Counted from the first letter of the stretch, positions 1 through 8,888 are shown. The stretch: 64,000 nucleotides of DNA from Desulfobaculum sp044987625 (GCF_044987625.1 NZ_JBJDSB010000002.1:124001-188000), one strand, 5' to 3'. Notes: a model not told the origin generated them from the sequence alone. Numbers and translations: made by a program.

Positions 1-344
1 ATGCGTTCCAGCATGTCGTCGATCTTGAAGGGCTTGAGAACGTAGTCGTAGGCCCCAAGGCTCATGCCTGTCAGTCCGGACTCCACGGAGCCGTGCCCGG
101 TAAGCATAATTACCTCCACAAGGGGGTGGCGTTTCTTGATTTCTCGCAAGGTTTCGATGCCGTCCATGCCGGGCATCTTTACGTCGAGAACCACAACGTC
201 GGCGTCGTTGGCGCCGAGCCATGTCAGTGCTTCAGCTCCGCTGTGCACACCGTGTACGTCGAGATTGCGCTTTGAGAAGCGCTTGACGAAGAGCTGGATG
301 AAGTCGGGTTCGTCGTCCACGACCAGGACCTTGAGTTGTGTCAT
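1..344 (-). CDS. Response regulator receiver protein (3' end outside window)
   Basis: The 114 visible codons form a CheY-like receiver domain. An acidic pair (VVDDEPDF) follows the first beta strand, the phospho-acceptor Asp lies in VVVLDVKMPGMDG, the Thr in MLTGHG and the Lys in YVLKPF. The ATG at 344 is preceded by an AAGGAG Shine-Dalgarno sequence. It starts 19 bases after the histidine kinase stop, so it is the last visible gene of the operon running from 5227. The natural inference is that it receives phosphate from that kinase. The C-terminus lies beyond base 1, so an output domain cannot be excluded. Confidence 0.9.
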   Translation of the reverse strand, partial: MTQLKVLVVDDEPDFIQLFVKRFSKRNLDVHGVHSGAEALTWLGANDADVVVLDVKMPGMDGIETLREIKKRHPLVEVIMLTGHGSVESGLTGMSLGAYDYVLKPFKIDDMLER

Positions 345-363
345 CTGGTGCTCCTTGGTTCCG

Positions 364-2040
364 CTACGCGCCGGGTGCCATGCCGGGCGCGACGTGGGCA
401 GGCAGTCGCACGTCGAAGGTGGTGCCAGTGCCCGGCGTGCTTTCCACGAGGATGGTCCCGCCGAGTTTTTGCATGATGCTGTAGGCGATGGCGAGGCCGA
501 GGCCCGTCCCTTCCCCCACGTCTTTGGTTGTGTAGAAGGGATCGAAAAGCCGCCCGAGTTCTTCGCGGCAGAGGCCGGGACCAGTGTCCGTAATGATGAC
601 GGAAACCTGCTCCGCCGAGCTCTCATAGGTGGTGCGCAGGGTGACGGAGCCGTCTTTGCCTACGGCGTCGATGGCGTTTTCAGTGATGTTGAGGAGTACC
701 TGCTGCACTTGCGCCGTATCCGTAGTGATGCGGGGCAGATCGTCGCGAAACTCCGTCGTCAACTTGATGTTCCGGTATAGAGCTTCGTTTTCAAGGAATG
801 CGAGTGTTTGCGCCACGATGTCGTTGATGTTCACATTCTCCTGCATGGGCTCCATGCTCCGCGCAAACCCAAGCATGCGGTGGGTGACGCTCCTCGCGCG
901 TTCCACATGTGTTTCAACCTTGTTCACGGCGTCTTCAATTTCATCAAAGTTGACGATGGCTTTGGGGTCCTCCTCTGTGAGCAAGTCTTTCACCCAGCCT
1001 GCGCTTTCCTGAATAAGGGTAAGCGGGTTGTTCACCTCGTGGGCAACGCCAGCGGCGAGCTTGCCAAGGGCAGCCATCTTGGAGGCCTGCATGAGGCTGG
1101 CGTCAAGGGCTGCCTTTTCACGTTCAGCGTTCATGAGCTGTCGCACGGTGGCATTGGTGCTCCGCATGGCCCCTACGATGATGAGCAGCATGACAACGCC
1201 CAGAAGCGTAAAAACAATCCATTGGGTGCGAATCAGGGGGGACATCTCTTCCGTGGGGTCTTCCAGTACCACAAGAAGCCATGGAGTGCGGTTGAGCCAA
1301 GCGCGGCCGACGATGCGGCGGGCTCCGGAAAAGTCTACTTCGTCGACGTGGGCGTCGGAGCAGGAGGCCAGCATGGGCAGTGGCGAGGGATCCAGAACGG
1401 TGCCGGAGAAACGTGGTGTTGTCTGGAGCTTGCCGCTTCGGTTGACGAGCCACGCATCCCCAGCATTGCCAAGCTGGACAGTGCGCACAAGCTCGTCGAA
1501 GACGTCGGAGTCTATGGTGGCACGCAATATCCAGATGCTCTCGCCCTCGTGGACCGAGACAGCGATGATGATGTGTGGGAAATTGCGGAATCCCATAAAC
1601 ACGTCGCTGACGGAGACGCCTTTAAGCATGGCCTCGTGAAACCATTGCTCGTTTTTGTAGTTGAATTGTCTGAGAGGATAGGGGCCGACGTAGGCGGCGT
1701 GGTTTCCTTCAGCGTCGATGACGCCCATATCGACAAATGATCCGGAGTTGGCCTTGACGGTTCGAAAGACGGATTCAAGGACTTTTTGGCGCGAGAGCTC
1801 GGTATAGGTGTGGGTTTGGGCCAGCGTTTTGAGCTGTGAGATGCGCTCGTTGAGGAACATATCAATGGAACTGCGCTTGTTGTTAACGATTACCTGCATC
1901 TGTCCTTTGAGCTTGCCCATGAAAGCGCGCTTGAACTGATCGTGAATGATAAACCCCAGCACAAGAAGTGGGACCAGCGAGAAGAGGAGCATGGTCGAGG
2001 ACAGCTTGAGGCGAAGCTTGCGGTAGTCCTTTGTGTTCAT
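364..2040 (-). CDS. Membrane sensor histidine kinase with extracytoplasmic sensor domain
   Basis: A 558-residue sensor kinase. A first membrane segment (about 13-35) and a second (about 273-295) flank a periplasmic region that looks like a Cache-type ligand sensor. The cytoplasmic part carries an H-box (AAGVAHEVNNPL, His near 335), an N-box (LLNITENAIDAV), DTGPG, an F-box (FDPFYTTK) and GTGLGLAIAYS, so all catalytic motifs look intact. It lies between a PEP-synthase-like gene and a response regulator on the same strand, about 105 and 19 bases away, and probably forms a two-component system with one or both regulators of this operon. The ligand is unknown. Confidence 0.92.
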   Translation of the reverse strand: MNTKDYRKLRLKLSSTMLLFSLVPLLVLGFIIHDQFKRAFMGKLKGQMQVIVNNKRSSIDMFLNERISQLKTLAQTHTYTELSRQKVLESVFRTVKANSGSFVDMGVIDAEGNHAAYVGPYPLRQFNYKNEQWFHEAMLKGVSVSDVFMGFRNFPHIIIAVSVHEGESIWILRATIDSDVFDELVRTVQLGNAGDAWLVNRSGKLQTTPRFSGTVLDPSPLPMLASCSDAHVDEVDFSGARRIVGRAWLNRTPWLLVVLEDPTEEMSPLIRTQWIVFTLLGVVMLLIIVGAMRSTNATVRQLMNAEREKAALDASLMQASKMAALGKLAAGVAHEVNNPLTLIQESAGWVKDLLTEEDPKAIVNFDEIEDAVNKVETHVERARSVTHRMLGFARSMEPMQENVNINDIVAQTLAFLENEALYRNIKLTTEFRDDLPRITTDTAQVQQVLLNITENAIDAVGKDGSVTLRTTYESSAEQVSVIITDTGPGLCREELGRLFDPFYTTKDVGEGTGLGLAIAYSIMQKLGGTILVESTPGTGTTFDVRLPAHVAPGMAPGA

Positions 2041-2145
2041 GTGGTTTGCCCTGTGTGGTGTTCTTGTGGAATGTGCCTTGGTAACAGCAAGCGGTGTTCC
2101 AGAAAATCTCGCAAAACGTTTGTCCGCGTTTGGCGGGTGTTGTGT

Positions 2146-4821
2146 TTATTTCGCAAAGGCTGTTTCGCCGTTTGTGTTGTGGTAGCCCGCTGCGCCTTTT
2201 GCCTGTTGCGGTATCTTTGGCGCAACAGTCTGTAGGTCGTTGCGCAGGCGGGTGCGCTCGCGGGCGACGGCCGCCGCGTCGGCCATGATCATGTCCAGTT
2301 GCCGGGTATGCACGATGAGGTAGCCGAGCACGGCAAGGCAACGCTCGGTTTCCTGCGCGGCGAAGCCCTCAACACGGGCAAAGAGTGCGTCCTGTAGCAC
2401 TTCACAGCGGAAGCCGAAGTCCTCAAGGATTTCGGCTATCAGCTTGGCCCGAAGGATGCGGCGGGGCAGGTCGGCACCGCCGCCCTTGAAGTGCAGGGAG
2501 GCGTAGTTTTCTGCGTTATGGTCAGCAAGAGCAGCCTCAACAGTGGAAAAGTGGAAGCCGTAGCGTGATTGGAGATTTACGTATTTGCTGGAGATGAGAA
2601 AGAAATTGCGGGCCGTGAAGTCGGAATGGGCCGCCGCTTCCAGCCCAGGAGTAGACGAGGCGCCCGCCACGACGGAGAGAAAGCCGCGCGTATCCACCGC
2701 GGGCGGTCCGGTCCACGGTACGGTCGTCATACCGCGCCACAGGGCGAGCATAGGACGGCTGGCGATGTCGTCGATGTGCACAACGTTGTCTTCGGGCGTG
2801 GCGATGTATCCGTCGTCGAGATTGACGACCCAGTATTGCGTGGGAACGTCGCAAACGAGGCGTTTGCTGTATATGGCAGGAAAGGGGAGGTCCGTACTGC
2901 GCGTGAACATGGCCTTGACGGATTTTTCGTGACAGTAGCGCGTGATGTCATGGAGCGTCATGCAGGACTGTGGCAGGAAGTCCGGAGAGGAGGGGTCGCG
3001 CAGTGTGAGTGGCACAATGTGCTGTGCGGCGCTGTGGAGAGTGGTATGCACGGGGCTGCCGATCATGCGATTCTTAGGCTTGAGGCGCGGGGCAAGCGCT
3101 TCCTCAATGCGCCCCGCGTAGATGGTGCACGCGTCGGCGTCCACGGTGATGATGCCCGCGCCTTCAAGGGTGGCTAATGCGCCCGGAAGGCCCATGATGG
3201 CAGGAACGCCGAATTCGCGGGCAACATTGGCAAGGTGCCCGGCCGCCCCGCCATACTCAGTAACCACCGCCGACGCCGAGGGAAGGAGGGCGGCCCAGCA
3301 CGGCAGGGACTGCGTAGTCACAAGAACACCGTCACGTGGAAAATCCAGCGCATCTGCATCCCTGCGAACAACATAGGCGGTTCCCGTGCCAGCTCCTGGG
3401 CTTGCTGTGACCCCGCCCGTCAGCAGCGGACGGGCGTTTACGGGCGGCTGGTGAAGGGCGGCGTCGTAATGGGGCGCGTCGGAGGCGAATACGTCACGGG
3501 ACTGAAGGATGACAAGGCGACCATCAATGTCCTTCGCCCACTCTACGTCTTGCGGCGTACCGAAGTGCTCTTCGATACGAATGGCTATGGCCGCAAGGCG
3601 GAGGGCGTCTGCTTCGGAGAGGCTGAGTCTTGTGCGCAACGACTTTGGGACGGTTGTTTTGCGGATTCCCTCGTGCTCGTCGTTTTCGATGCGTGTGGTT
3701 TTGGAGCCGATGTGCGTGGAAACGAGGCGCGCCGGGGTGAGGCCGTCGCCGCGGGCGACGTGGAGGACGTCGGCATTCACTGAACCGTCCACCACGCCCT
3801 TGGGCAGTCCCCAAACGGAATGTACCGCCACCTGCTCCCGCCGGCCGGTCAATGGGTCGGCAGTATAGGCCACGCCGCTGGCCTGTGCCTCGACCATGCG
3901 CATAATGCCTACACACATGGGCACGTCATCATCACGGATGCCGCGCGTTAGTCTGTAGTTCATTCCTGTCACGCCATAGGTCGTGGCGACGATTTCACGG
4001 TAGACGTCCGGCACATCCTCTGGGGCAACATTGAGTTCGGTGTGGAACTGTCCAGCAAAGGATGTGCCTGCCGAATCTTCGCCTATGGCGCTTGACCGCA
4101 CGGCAAAGCGGAGCCCGTCTCCCTGGGTGTGGACGAGGGCCTGGACATGCTCACTGATTTCTCTTTCGAGTCGAGGAGGAAGCTCCGCCGTGACAATGAG
4201 TTGGCGTAGGGAGGACGACAGGGCGTAGAGGTCCATGAGTTGGGTGGCACCGGCTGCTTGAATGCGGCGTTCGATTTCCTTGCGCAGGTCGTTGTGCTGC
4301 ATGAAAGCGTAAAATGCGGAAGCCGTAATGGCGAAGCCGTTGGGCACGTGTAGGGAGAGCCTGCGACGGATTTCGCCCAGCGCAGCCATTTTCCCACCGA
4401 CCTCATCTCTGAGCGAGGTATCGATGGCGTTTATGGGGACAACGTATGGGCCGCAGGCGCTATGCTGCGCGGGAGCGATGCATGCGGCAATGTCGGTGCT
4501 GATTCGGTTGAACGCGTCGGACAAGGTGTCATGCCGTCCCGGAGAAAGGGCTATGAGGGCGCGGACTATGGCGTATACCTCGCTGCTGCAGCGCGTGCAC
4601 CTGGAGCGGACGAAGTCCATACCAAAAGGGCTGTGGCCTTCAAGGGCTTCTTCGATTTCAGCCATTAAGGTCAGGGCGCGGTTGTTGGCCGCCAGCAGGT
4701 GGCTGAAATTCAGGCAACGCTGTTTGTGGGCGTGTAGCATCCGTTCAGCTTTTGCCTTGTCCTGCTCCCGTGCACCGCCGAAAAAAGCACAGAGGCGGTC
4801 CCTGAGTCTGCTTCCAGCCAT
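2146..4821 (-). CDS. PEP synthase/PPDK-like protein with nucleotide and phosphohistidine domains
   Basis: An 891-residue protein related to phosphoenolpyruvate synthase. The ATP-grasp part (about 115-440) has the family signature VRSSAIGEDSAGTSFAGQ and ADPLTGRRE. A mobile phosphohistidine domain follows, with GGAAGHLANVAREFGVPAIMG, where the swivelling His (about 529) is kept. The usual C-terminal PEP/pyruvate-binding barrel is not recognisable: the last 330 residues are a different region. It may therefore move phosphate to something other than pyruvate. The ATG at 4821 has GGAGGA upstream and is preferred to an in-frame ATG at 4875 that overlaps the upstream regulator. The position between two-component genes suggests a signalling role (inference). 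Confidence 0.85.
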   Translation of the reverse strand: MAGSRLRDRLCAFFGGAREQDKAKAERMLHAHKQRCLNFSHLLAANNRALTLMAEIEEALEGHSPFGMDFVRSRCTRCSSEVYAIVRALIALSPGRHDTLSDAFNRISTDIAACIAPAQHSACGPYVVPINAIDTSLRDEVGGKMAALGEIRRRLSLHVPNGFAITASAFYAFMQHNDLRKEIERRIQAAGATQLMDLYALSSSLRQLIVTAELPPRLEREISEHVQALVHTQGDGLRFAVRSSAIGEDSAGTSFAGQFHTELNVAPEDVPDVYREIVATTYGVTGMNYRLTRGIRDDDVPMCVGIMRMVEAQASGVAYTADPLTGRREQVAVHSVWGLPKGVVDGSVNADVLHVARGDGLTPARLVSTHIGSKTTRIENDEHEGIRKTTVPKSLRTRLSLSEADALRLAAIAIRIEEHFGTPQDVEWAKDIDGRLVILQSRDVFASDAPHYDAALHQPPVNARPLLTGGVTASPGAGTGTAYVVRRDADALDFPRDGVLVTTQSLPCWAALLPSASAVVTEYGGAAGHLANVAREFGVPAIMGLPGALATLEGAGIITVDADACTIYAGRIEEALAPRLKPKNRMIGSPVHTTLHSAAQHIVPLTLRDPSSPDFLPQSCMTLHDITRYCHEKSVKAMFTRSTDLPFPAIYSKRLVCDVPTQYWVVNLDDGYIATPEDNVVHIDDIASRPMLALWRGMTTVPWTGPPAVDTRGFLSVVAGASSTPGLEAAAHSDFTARNFFLISSKYVNLQSRYGFHFSTVEAALADHNAENYASLHFKGGGADLPRRILRAKLIAEILEDFGFRCEVLQDALFARVEGFAAQETERCLAVLGYLIVHTRQLDMIMADAAAVARERTRLRNDLQTVAPKIPQQAKGAAGYHNTNGETAFAK

Positions 4822-4837
4822 GCTTCCTCCGTGTGGA

Positions 4838-5227
4838 TTAGGTGTTGGCGCCGAGCCGCTTGCGCGCCATGGCATCCTGAATTTTGAACAGCAATTCGTT
4901 TATTCCCACCGGTTTGAGCAGGTAGTCGAACGCGCCAAGGGCCATCCCTTGGTGTGCGGCTTCTAGGCTTGCGTGGCCAGTGAGCATGATGATTTGTGCG
5001 TCCGAGTCGAGGCGCTGCATAGCGCGCAGGGTCTCAATGCCGTCCATGCCGGGCATACGAACATCAAGAATCACGACGTCAAAGGGAGCGTCACTCAGTG
5101 CGGCGAGCGCTTCCTTGCCGTCTGGTACGGCTTGCACCACCAGACCGCGCTTGCGCAGGCGCTTGGTTATGAGGTCGCGAAAGTCATGTTCATCGTCCAC
5201 GAGAAGGACGCGTGGAGGTGTCTGCAT
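4838..5227 (-). CDS. Response regulator receiver protein (single domain)
   Basis: A 129-residue stand-alone receiver domain with VLLVDDEHDF, phospho-acceptor Asp in VVILDVRMPGMDG, MLTGHA and the Lys in LLKPVG. No output domain follows, as in CheY or Spo0F. The ATG at 5227 has AAAAGGAG eight bases upstream; a longer in-frame reading to 5338 would cross a strong G+C hairpin and is unlikely. It is the first gene of the four-gene operon and its stop is 16 bases before the PEP-synthase-like start. It may relay phosphate between the kinase and another partner. Confidence 0.9.
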   Translation of the reverse strand: MQTPPRVLLVDDEHDFRDLITKRLRKRGLVVQAVPDGKEALAALSDAPFDVVILDVRMPGMDGIETLRAMQRLDSDAQIIMLTGHASLEAAHQGMALGAFDYLLKPVGINELLFKIQDAMARKRLGANT

Positions 5228-5254
5228 TGTCGCTCCTTTTGGTGTCGCGTGCTG

Positions 5255-5296
5255 GCCCCGCCCCCCGAAAGGAGGTGTTGTGTTTGGGGGCGGGGC
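5255..5296 (-). promoter_or_regulatory. Leader hairpin with anti-Shine-Dalgarno loop
   Basis: In the mRNA sense (minus strand) a perfect 11-bp stem (GCCCCGCCCCC with GGGGGCGGGGC) closes a 20-base loop. The loop contains CCTCCTTT, and seven of these bases are exactly complementary to the Shine-Dalgarno AAAGGAG of the downstream response regulator (5233-5239). This is seen in the sequence; a regulatory role is inferred. The rest of the 5297-5628 interval has no gene. It includes an A+T-rich stretch (5350-5410) likely to hold the operon promoter. Confidence 0.4.
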
Positions 5297-5628
5297 ACCT
5301 TCGCAACATGGTGTGTGATGGAGAAAGAAGAGCAACAAGCGTACCAGTGGAAAAAATAGCGCAATAAAGGCTCAATAGTCTGATTTTATTGAAATTAATT
5401 TTCAAGCAAAGCTGGATTTCGCGCAAAGGGCGTCTTTGTGGCGTGATTGAGGCGGGAGCGTTTCTGAGGGATGATTGGCCACGAGGAGCGAAAGTGTCTT
5501 GTGTATGGAGATACGTCAGGGGAGGAGTGTGGCGTGGAGACGCCACAAGGGGGGCTGCTGGATGCAGAGTACATGCGGAAGGGGCTGTACTGTGAAGAGG
5601 GCGGCGGAGAAAACGCCAAAAAAAAGCT

Positions 5629-5651
5629 TACAGGAAAAACCTGTAAGCTGT
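5629..5651 (-). terminator. Terminator of the tRNA-Gly/tRNA-Pro transcript
   Basis: An inverted repeat (GCTTACAG / CTGTAAGC) with a 7-base loop is followed on the minus strand by a run of at least eight T. It lies about 10 bases past the CCA end of tRNA-Pro. Confidence 0.8.
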
Positions 5652-5660
5652 TGTGTTCTA

Positions 5661-5737
5661 TGGTCGGGGCGGAGAGATTTGAACTCCCGACATCCTGCTC
5701 CCAAAGCAGGCGCGCTGCCAGACTGCGCCACGCCCCG
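5661..5737 (-). tRNA. tRNA-Pro (anticodon TGG)
   Basis: A 77-base cloverleaf including an encoded CCA. The acceptor stem is CGGGGCG/CGCCCCG, the anticodon stem CCTGC/GCAGG encloses TTTGGGA, giving anticodon TGG. It follows tRNA-Gly on the same strand and is probably cotranscribed with it. Confidence 0.95.
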
Positions 5738-5752
5738 AGGGAAGAGAAAAAG

Positions 5753-5829
<77 letters not shown>

Positions 5830-5844
5830 CGTGTCGTGAAGAAC

Positions 5845-5873
5845 CACCTACTGAAAATGAAATCCCATGGCAA
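5845..5873 (-). promoter_or_regulatory. Probable sigma-70 promoter for tRNA-Gly/tRNA-Pro
   Basis: On the minus strand TTGCCA, a 17-base spacer, and TAGGTG. The expected start is about 10 bases before the tRNA-Gly 5' end. The -10 box is poor. Confidence 0.4.
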
Positions 5874-5901
5874 GCCCTAAGGGCGAACTTTTTCATTTTT
5901 T

Positions 5902-6915
5902 TCACTCGGCGGAAAAGACGCCGGGTATTGGGTGTTTGCACGATGGGCAAAGGCCCTTGGTGTTGTGCGCGCCAAGGCTGAAGCCGTGTCGCGCAATGAC
6001 GACGTGGCCGCACGCGGGGCAGATGGTGCTTTCGGTATTATGTCCGGGCACGTTGCCCGCATAAATATATTGAAGCCCCGCATCGCGCCCGATGGCGATG
6101 GCGCGCTCCAGCGTGGCAACGGGCGTTGGTGGGCGGTCCATCATGGTGTAGTCCGGATGAAAGCGTGACAGGTGCCACGGCGTTTCCGGGGAAAGCTCAT
6201 CATGAATAAAGGCCGCCATGTCGGCAATTTCGCCGTCTGAATCGTTAACGTCCGGGACCAGAAGGGTGGTGACCTCCAGCCACCAGCCAAGACGGCGCAT
6301 GTGTTTGAGGTTTTCCAGCACGGGCTTGAGGCGCGCGCCGCAGAAGTCCGTGTAGGCCGCCTCGGTGAAGGCCTTGAGGTCGATATTGGCGGCGTCGATG
6401 TACGGCCCCAAGGCGCTCAGACATTCCGGGCTTTGGAAGCCGTTGGAAACAAGGATGTTGCTCAGGCCGCGTTCATGAGCGGCGCGGGCGGTGTCGAGCA
6501 TCAATTCATAAAAGATGGTGGGTTCGGAGTAAGTATAGGAAATGGACCGGCAACCCCGGTCGATGGCGGCGTCCACAAGGCTTTCCGGCGTGGCGGGCTG
6601 GCCGGAGGGGAGCTGGCCGCTGCGTGGCGGCTGGGAGAGCGAGGCGTTCTGGCACCACGCGCAGGAAAAGTTGCACCCCATGGCAGCAAAGGAAAACGTG
6701 AGCGTGCCGGGCAAAAAGTGGAAGAGCGGCTTTTTCTCCACCGGGTCCACATGCAGGGCGGCGATGGTGTCCGCGTAGGTGATGAGACTGCCGCCGCGAT
6801 TTTCGCGCACTCCGCACAGGCCCCGCGCGTCCGGCTCAATGATGCAGAAGTGGCTGCACAGGCGGCATTGCACCCGGTCGTTGCTGATGGATTTCCAGAG
6901 CTGCGCCTGTCGCAT
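5902..6915 (-). CDS. amrS: AmmeMemoRadiSam system radical SAM enzyme (AmrS/PFL-activase-like)
   Basis: A 337-residue radical SAM protein of the pyruvate-formate-lyase-activase-like branch called AmrS. The cluster-binding CxxxCxxC is in GCNFSCAWCQN (Cys near 81, 85 and 88). An N-terminal CRLCSHFC motif with GLCGVR and C-terminal CPACGH and CPSCKH pairs probably bind additional metal. The ATG at 6915 has AGGAG just upstream. The usual partners AmrA and AmrB (AMMECR1 and Memo-like proteins) are not in the window. The substrate of the family is not established. It stands alone, with a small exported protein gene just upstream on the same strand. Confidence 0.85.
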   Translation of the reverse strand: MRQAQLWKSISNDRVQCRLCSHFCIIEPDARGLCGVRENRGGSLITYADTIAALHVDPVEKKPLFHFLPGTLTFSFAAMGCNFSCAWCQNASLSQPPRSGQLPSGQPATPESLVDAAIDRGCRSISYTYSEPTIFYELMLDTARAAHERGLSNILVSNGFQSPECLSALGPYIDAANIDLKAFTEAAYTDFCGARLKPVLENLKHMRRLGWWLEVTTLLVPDVNDSDGEIADMAAFIHDELSPETPWHLSRFHPDYTMMDRPPTPVATLERAIAIGRDAGLQYIYAGNVPGHNTESTICPACGHVVIARHGFSLGAHNTKGLCPSCKHPIPGVFSAE

Positions 6916-6917
6916 GG

Positions 6918-7244
6918 CTACTCCTTGGGGGCTTGGCCGGGAGTGGTGCTGTTTTTGGGCGTAATGGAAATGTTGGGTTCAATGGTCAGCGGGATGTGGT
7001 ATTCCTGCTGGGGCGTCTCGCCATGGCGGGGGGCGGGCTGCACGCGGATGATGCGGTCGCCGGTATCATTGCGGCGCTCCATGTGGATGCCCTCGTCGGA
7101 TGTGCCGAAGACGCGGTCTTTTCTGGGGGCGGGGGCCTGTTGCGATGTATCGCACAGGGCAGGTGCGGGGACCATAACAGCCGCAAAAAGCACGGCAAAA
7201 GTGAGTATGGCAAGGCGCTGTAGACAAAAGCGCGTGTGCAGCAT
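6918..7244 (-). CDS. Small exported protein of unknown function
   Basis: A 108-residue protein starting at an ATG behind GGGAG. An N-terminal signal sequence (LAILTFAVLFAAVMVPAPA) precedes a hydrophilic, proline- and charge-rich mature part of about 78 residues with no recognised domain. The Cys near the cleavage region is not in a good lipobox (it is preceded by Leu), so signal peptidase I cleavage is more likely. Two bases separate it from amrS, so the two may be cotranscribed. Confidence 0.6.
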   Translation of the reverse strand: MLHTRFCLQRLAILTFAVLFAAVMVPAPALCDTSQQAPAPRKDRVFGTSDEGIHMERRNDTGDRIIRVQPAPRHGETPQQEYHIPLTIEPNISITPKNSTTPGQAPKE

Positions 7245-7257
7245 GAAAAAATCTCCC

Positions 7258-7286
7258 TTGAATTTCGGCACTGAAAACCATATAAG
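7258..7286 (+). promoter_or_regulatory. Probable sigma-70 promoter of purM
   Basis: TTGAAT, 17 bases, TATAAG, ending 50 bases before the purM start codon and divergent from the small exported protein gene. Close to consensus at both boxes. Confidence 0.5.
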
Positions 7287-7336
7287 CGACTCCCGACCAA
7301 GGCGGTAAGCCGCTTTCACCGCAAGGAGCACATCCC

Positions 7337-8398
7337 ATGACAGACAGGGCCAAGGCCTATACCGAAGCTGGCGTAAACATTGACGCTGGCAACGAGTTTG
7401 TTTCCCGGATCAAATCCATGGTTTCCTCGACCTTTACAGGCGGGGTCGTGACCGATATCGGCGGGTTCGGCGGTCTTTTCAAGCTGGATACCAATTCCAT
7501 GGAAAATCCCGTTCTCGTAGCCTCCACCGATGGCGTGGGCACCAAGCTCAACCTCGCCTTTCAGTACGACAGGCACGATACAATCGGTATCGACCTTGTG
7601 GCAATGAGTGTCAACGACATTCTTGTCCAGGGAGCCAAACCTCTTTTCTTCCTCGACTATTTCGCCACCGGCAAGCTGAATGTCGGCACGGCGGAGAAGG
7701 TTGTCGCGGGTATTGTTGATGGCTGCAAGCAGAGCCGCTGTGCACTGCTTGGCGGCGAGACGGCAGAGATGCCGGACTTCTACAAGCCCGGCGAGTACGA
7801 CCTGTCCGGATTCTGCGTTGGTGTTGTTGATAATGCCAACATTGTGGACGGCGCGTCCATCCGTCCCGGCGACAAAATCATTGGTCTTGGAAGCTCCGGC
7901 GTCCATTCCAACGGCTATTCGCTGGTGCGCAAGCTGGCTACGCAGGCCGGCCTGAAGGGTGACGACACCTTCCCCGGCACCGACAGAACCGCTGCGGACG
8001 TGCTCCTTGAGCCCACCCGCATCTATGTGGAAACCGTGCGCGGCCTGATGCGCGACATGACCATTAAGGGCATGTGCCACGTCACCGGCGGTGGCTTCTA
8101 CGACAACATTCCGCGCATTTTGCCGCGCGGGGTGGTGGCTTCCATCGATTTCGAGAGCTGGGACATCCTGCCGGTGTTCAACTGGCTGAAGGAAGAGGGA
8201 CAGCTGAGCTGGCCCGAAATGTTGCAGATTTTCAACTGCGGTATCGGCTACATCCTCATCGTTTCCGAGGATATAGCTGAAGACGTTGTCAACCGCGCCA
8301 AGGGCATGGGCGAAAGCGCCTGGGTCATCGGCGAAATTAAATCGCAAAAAAAGGTTGACAAAGAGCGGGTAATCGTGGATTTTCCGCAAGCGCGCTGA
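7337..8398 (+). CDS. purM: Phosphoribosylformylglycinamidine cyclo-ligase (AIR synthetase)
   Basis: PurM catalyses ATP-dependent ring closure of FGAM to aminoimidazole ribotide, step five of purine synthesis, in the cytoplasm. The 353-residue length is typical. Family signatures are YTEAGVNIDAGNEFV at the N-terminus, STDGVGTKLNLAF, GIDLVAMSVNDILVQGA, LLGGETAEMPDFY and the Gly-rich GLGSSGVHSNGYSLVR. The ATG has AAGGAG nearby. It is a single gene followed directly by tRNA-Trp. No other pur genes are in the window. Confidence 0.97.
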   Translation: MTDRAKAYTEAGVNIDAGNEFVSRIKSMVSSTFTGGVVTDIGGFGGLFKLDTNSMENPVLVASTDGVGTKLNLAFQYDRHDTIGIDLVAMSVNDILVQGAKPLFFLDYFATGKLNVGTAEKVVAGIVDGCKQSRCALLGGETAEMPDFYKPGEYDLSGFCVGVVDNANIVDGASIRPGDKIIGLGSSGVHSNGYSLVRKLATQAGLKGDDTFPGTDRTAADVLLEPTRIYVETVRGLMRDMTIKGMCHVTGGGFYDNIPRILPRGVVASIDFESWDILPVFNWLKEEGQLSWPEMLQIFNCGIGYILIVSEDIAEDVVNRAKGMGESAWVIGEIKSQKKVDKERVIVDFPQAR

Positions 8399-8446
8399 GG
8401 GAAAAGCCGTTGAACAACGGTCCTTTAGAACGCTTCTGTGCAGCGC

Positions 8447-8523
8447 AGGCCAGTAGCTCTAACGGCTAGAGCGGCGGTCTCCAAAACCGCATGTTGGGGG
8501 TTCGAATCCCTCCTGGCCTGCCA
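8447..8523 (+). tRNA. tRNA-Trp (anticodon CCA)
   Basis: A 77-base cloverleaf including encoded CCA: acceptor AGGCCAG/CTGGCCT, anticodon stem GCGGT/ACCGC enclosing CTCCAAA. In many bacteria this gene precedes secE-nusG; here it follows purM and is followed by a terminator. Confidence 0.95.
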
Positions 8524-8538
8524 CACACCGCAAATAGA

Positions 8539-8569
8539 GCCCTTGCTCCTCTGGAGCAAGGGCTTTTTT
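8539..8569 (+). terminator. Intrinsic terminator after tRNA-Trp
   Basis: A perfect 11-bp stem (GCCCTTGCTCC/GGAGCAAGGGC) with a 3-base loop, followed by six T. Confidence 0.9.
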
Positions 8570-8861
8570 GCGTCTGGTGTGCGGCGTTTTGCCTCTGCGG
8601 TGTTGCGTGCGGAGCCGTGATACGCAGGGAGCACTGCAAGAGTGCCACAGAGGCGTACACGGCTGATTCGCGGGGGCCACAGGCACAGTGCTGTGCAAGG
8701 ACTGGTTTTTGCTCAGCGTAAGTTGTCAGACGACTGCAAAGCGTAGGGGGATCGGTCACTTTCCGGCGTGCAGAGGCACGCTGCTGTGAGAATGGATTTC
8801 AGCGTGGCAGGGCAGGTGCAGAAGAGGCAGGGCAGGGTATGTGTTGTCCTGCAACGCAGAA
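8570..8861. other. Intergenic region without a recognisable gene
   Basis: Between the tRNA-Trp terminator and the hairpin that ends the radical SAM gene no ORF with a ribosome binding site, tRNA or repeat was found. The open frames crossing it are continuations of antisense frames. Confidence 0.5.
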
Positions 8862-8888
8862 CGGGCGGCATCCAGTGGATGCCGCCCG
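8862..8888 (-). terminator. Hairpin downstream of the radical SAM gene
   Basis: A perfect 12-bp stem (CGGGCGGCATCC/GGATGCCGCCCG) with a 3-base loop, 33 bases past the stop of the minus-strand radical SAM gene. The T content after the stem is low, so termination may be imperfect. Confidence 0.55.
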
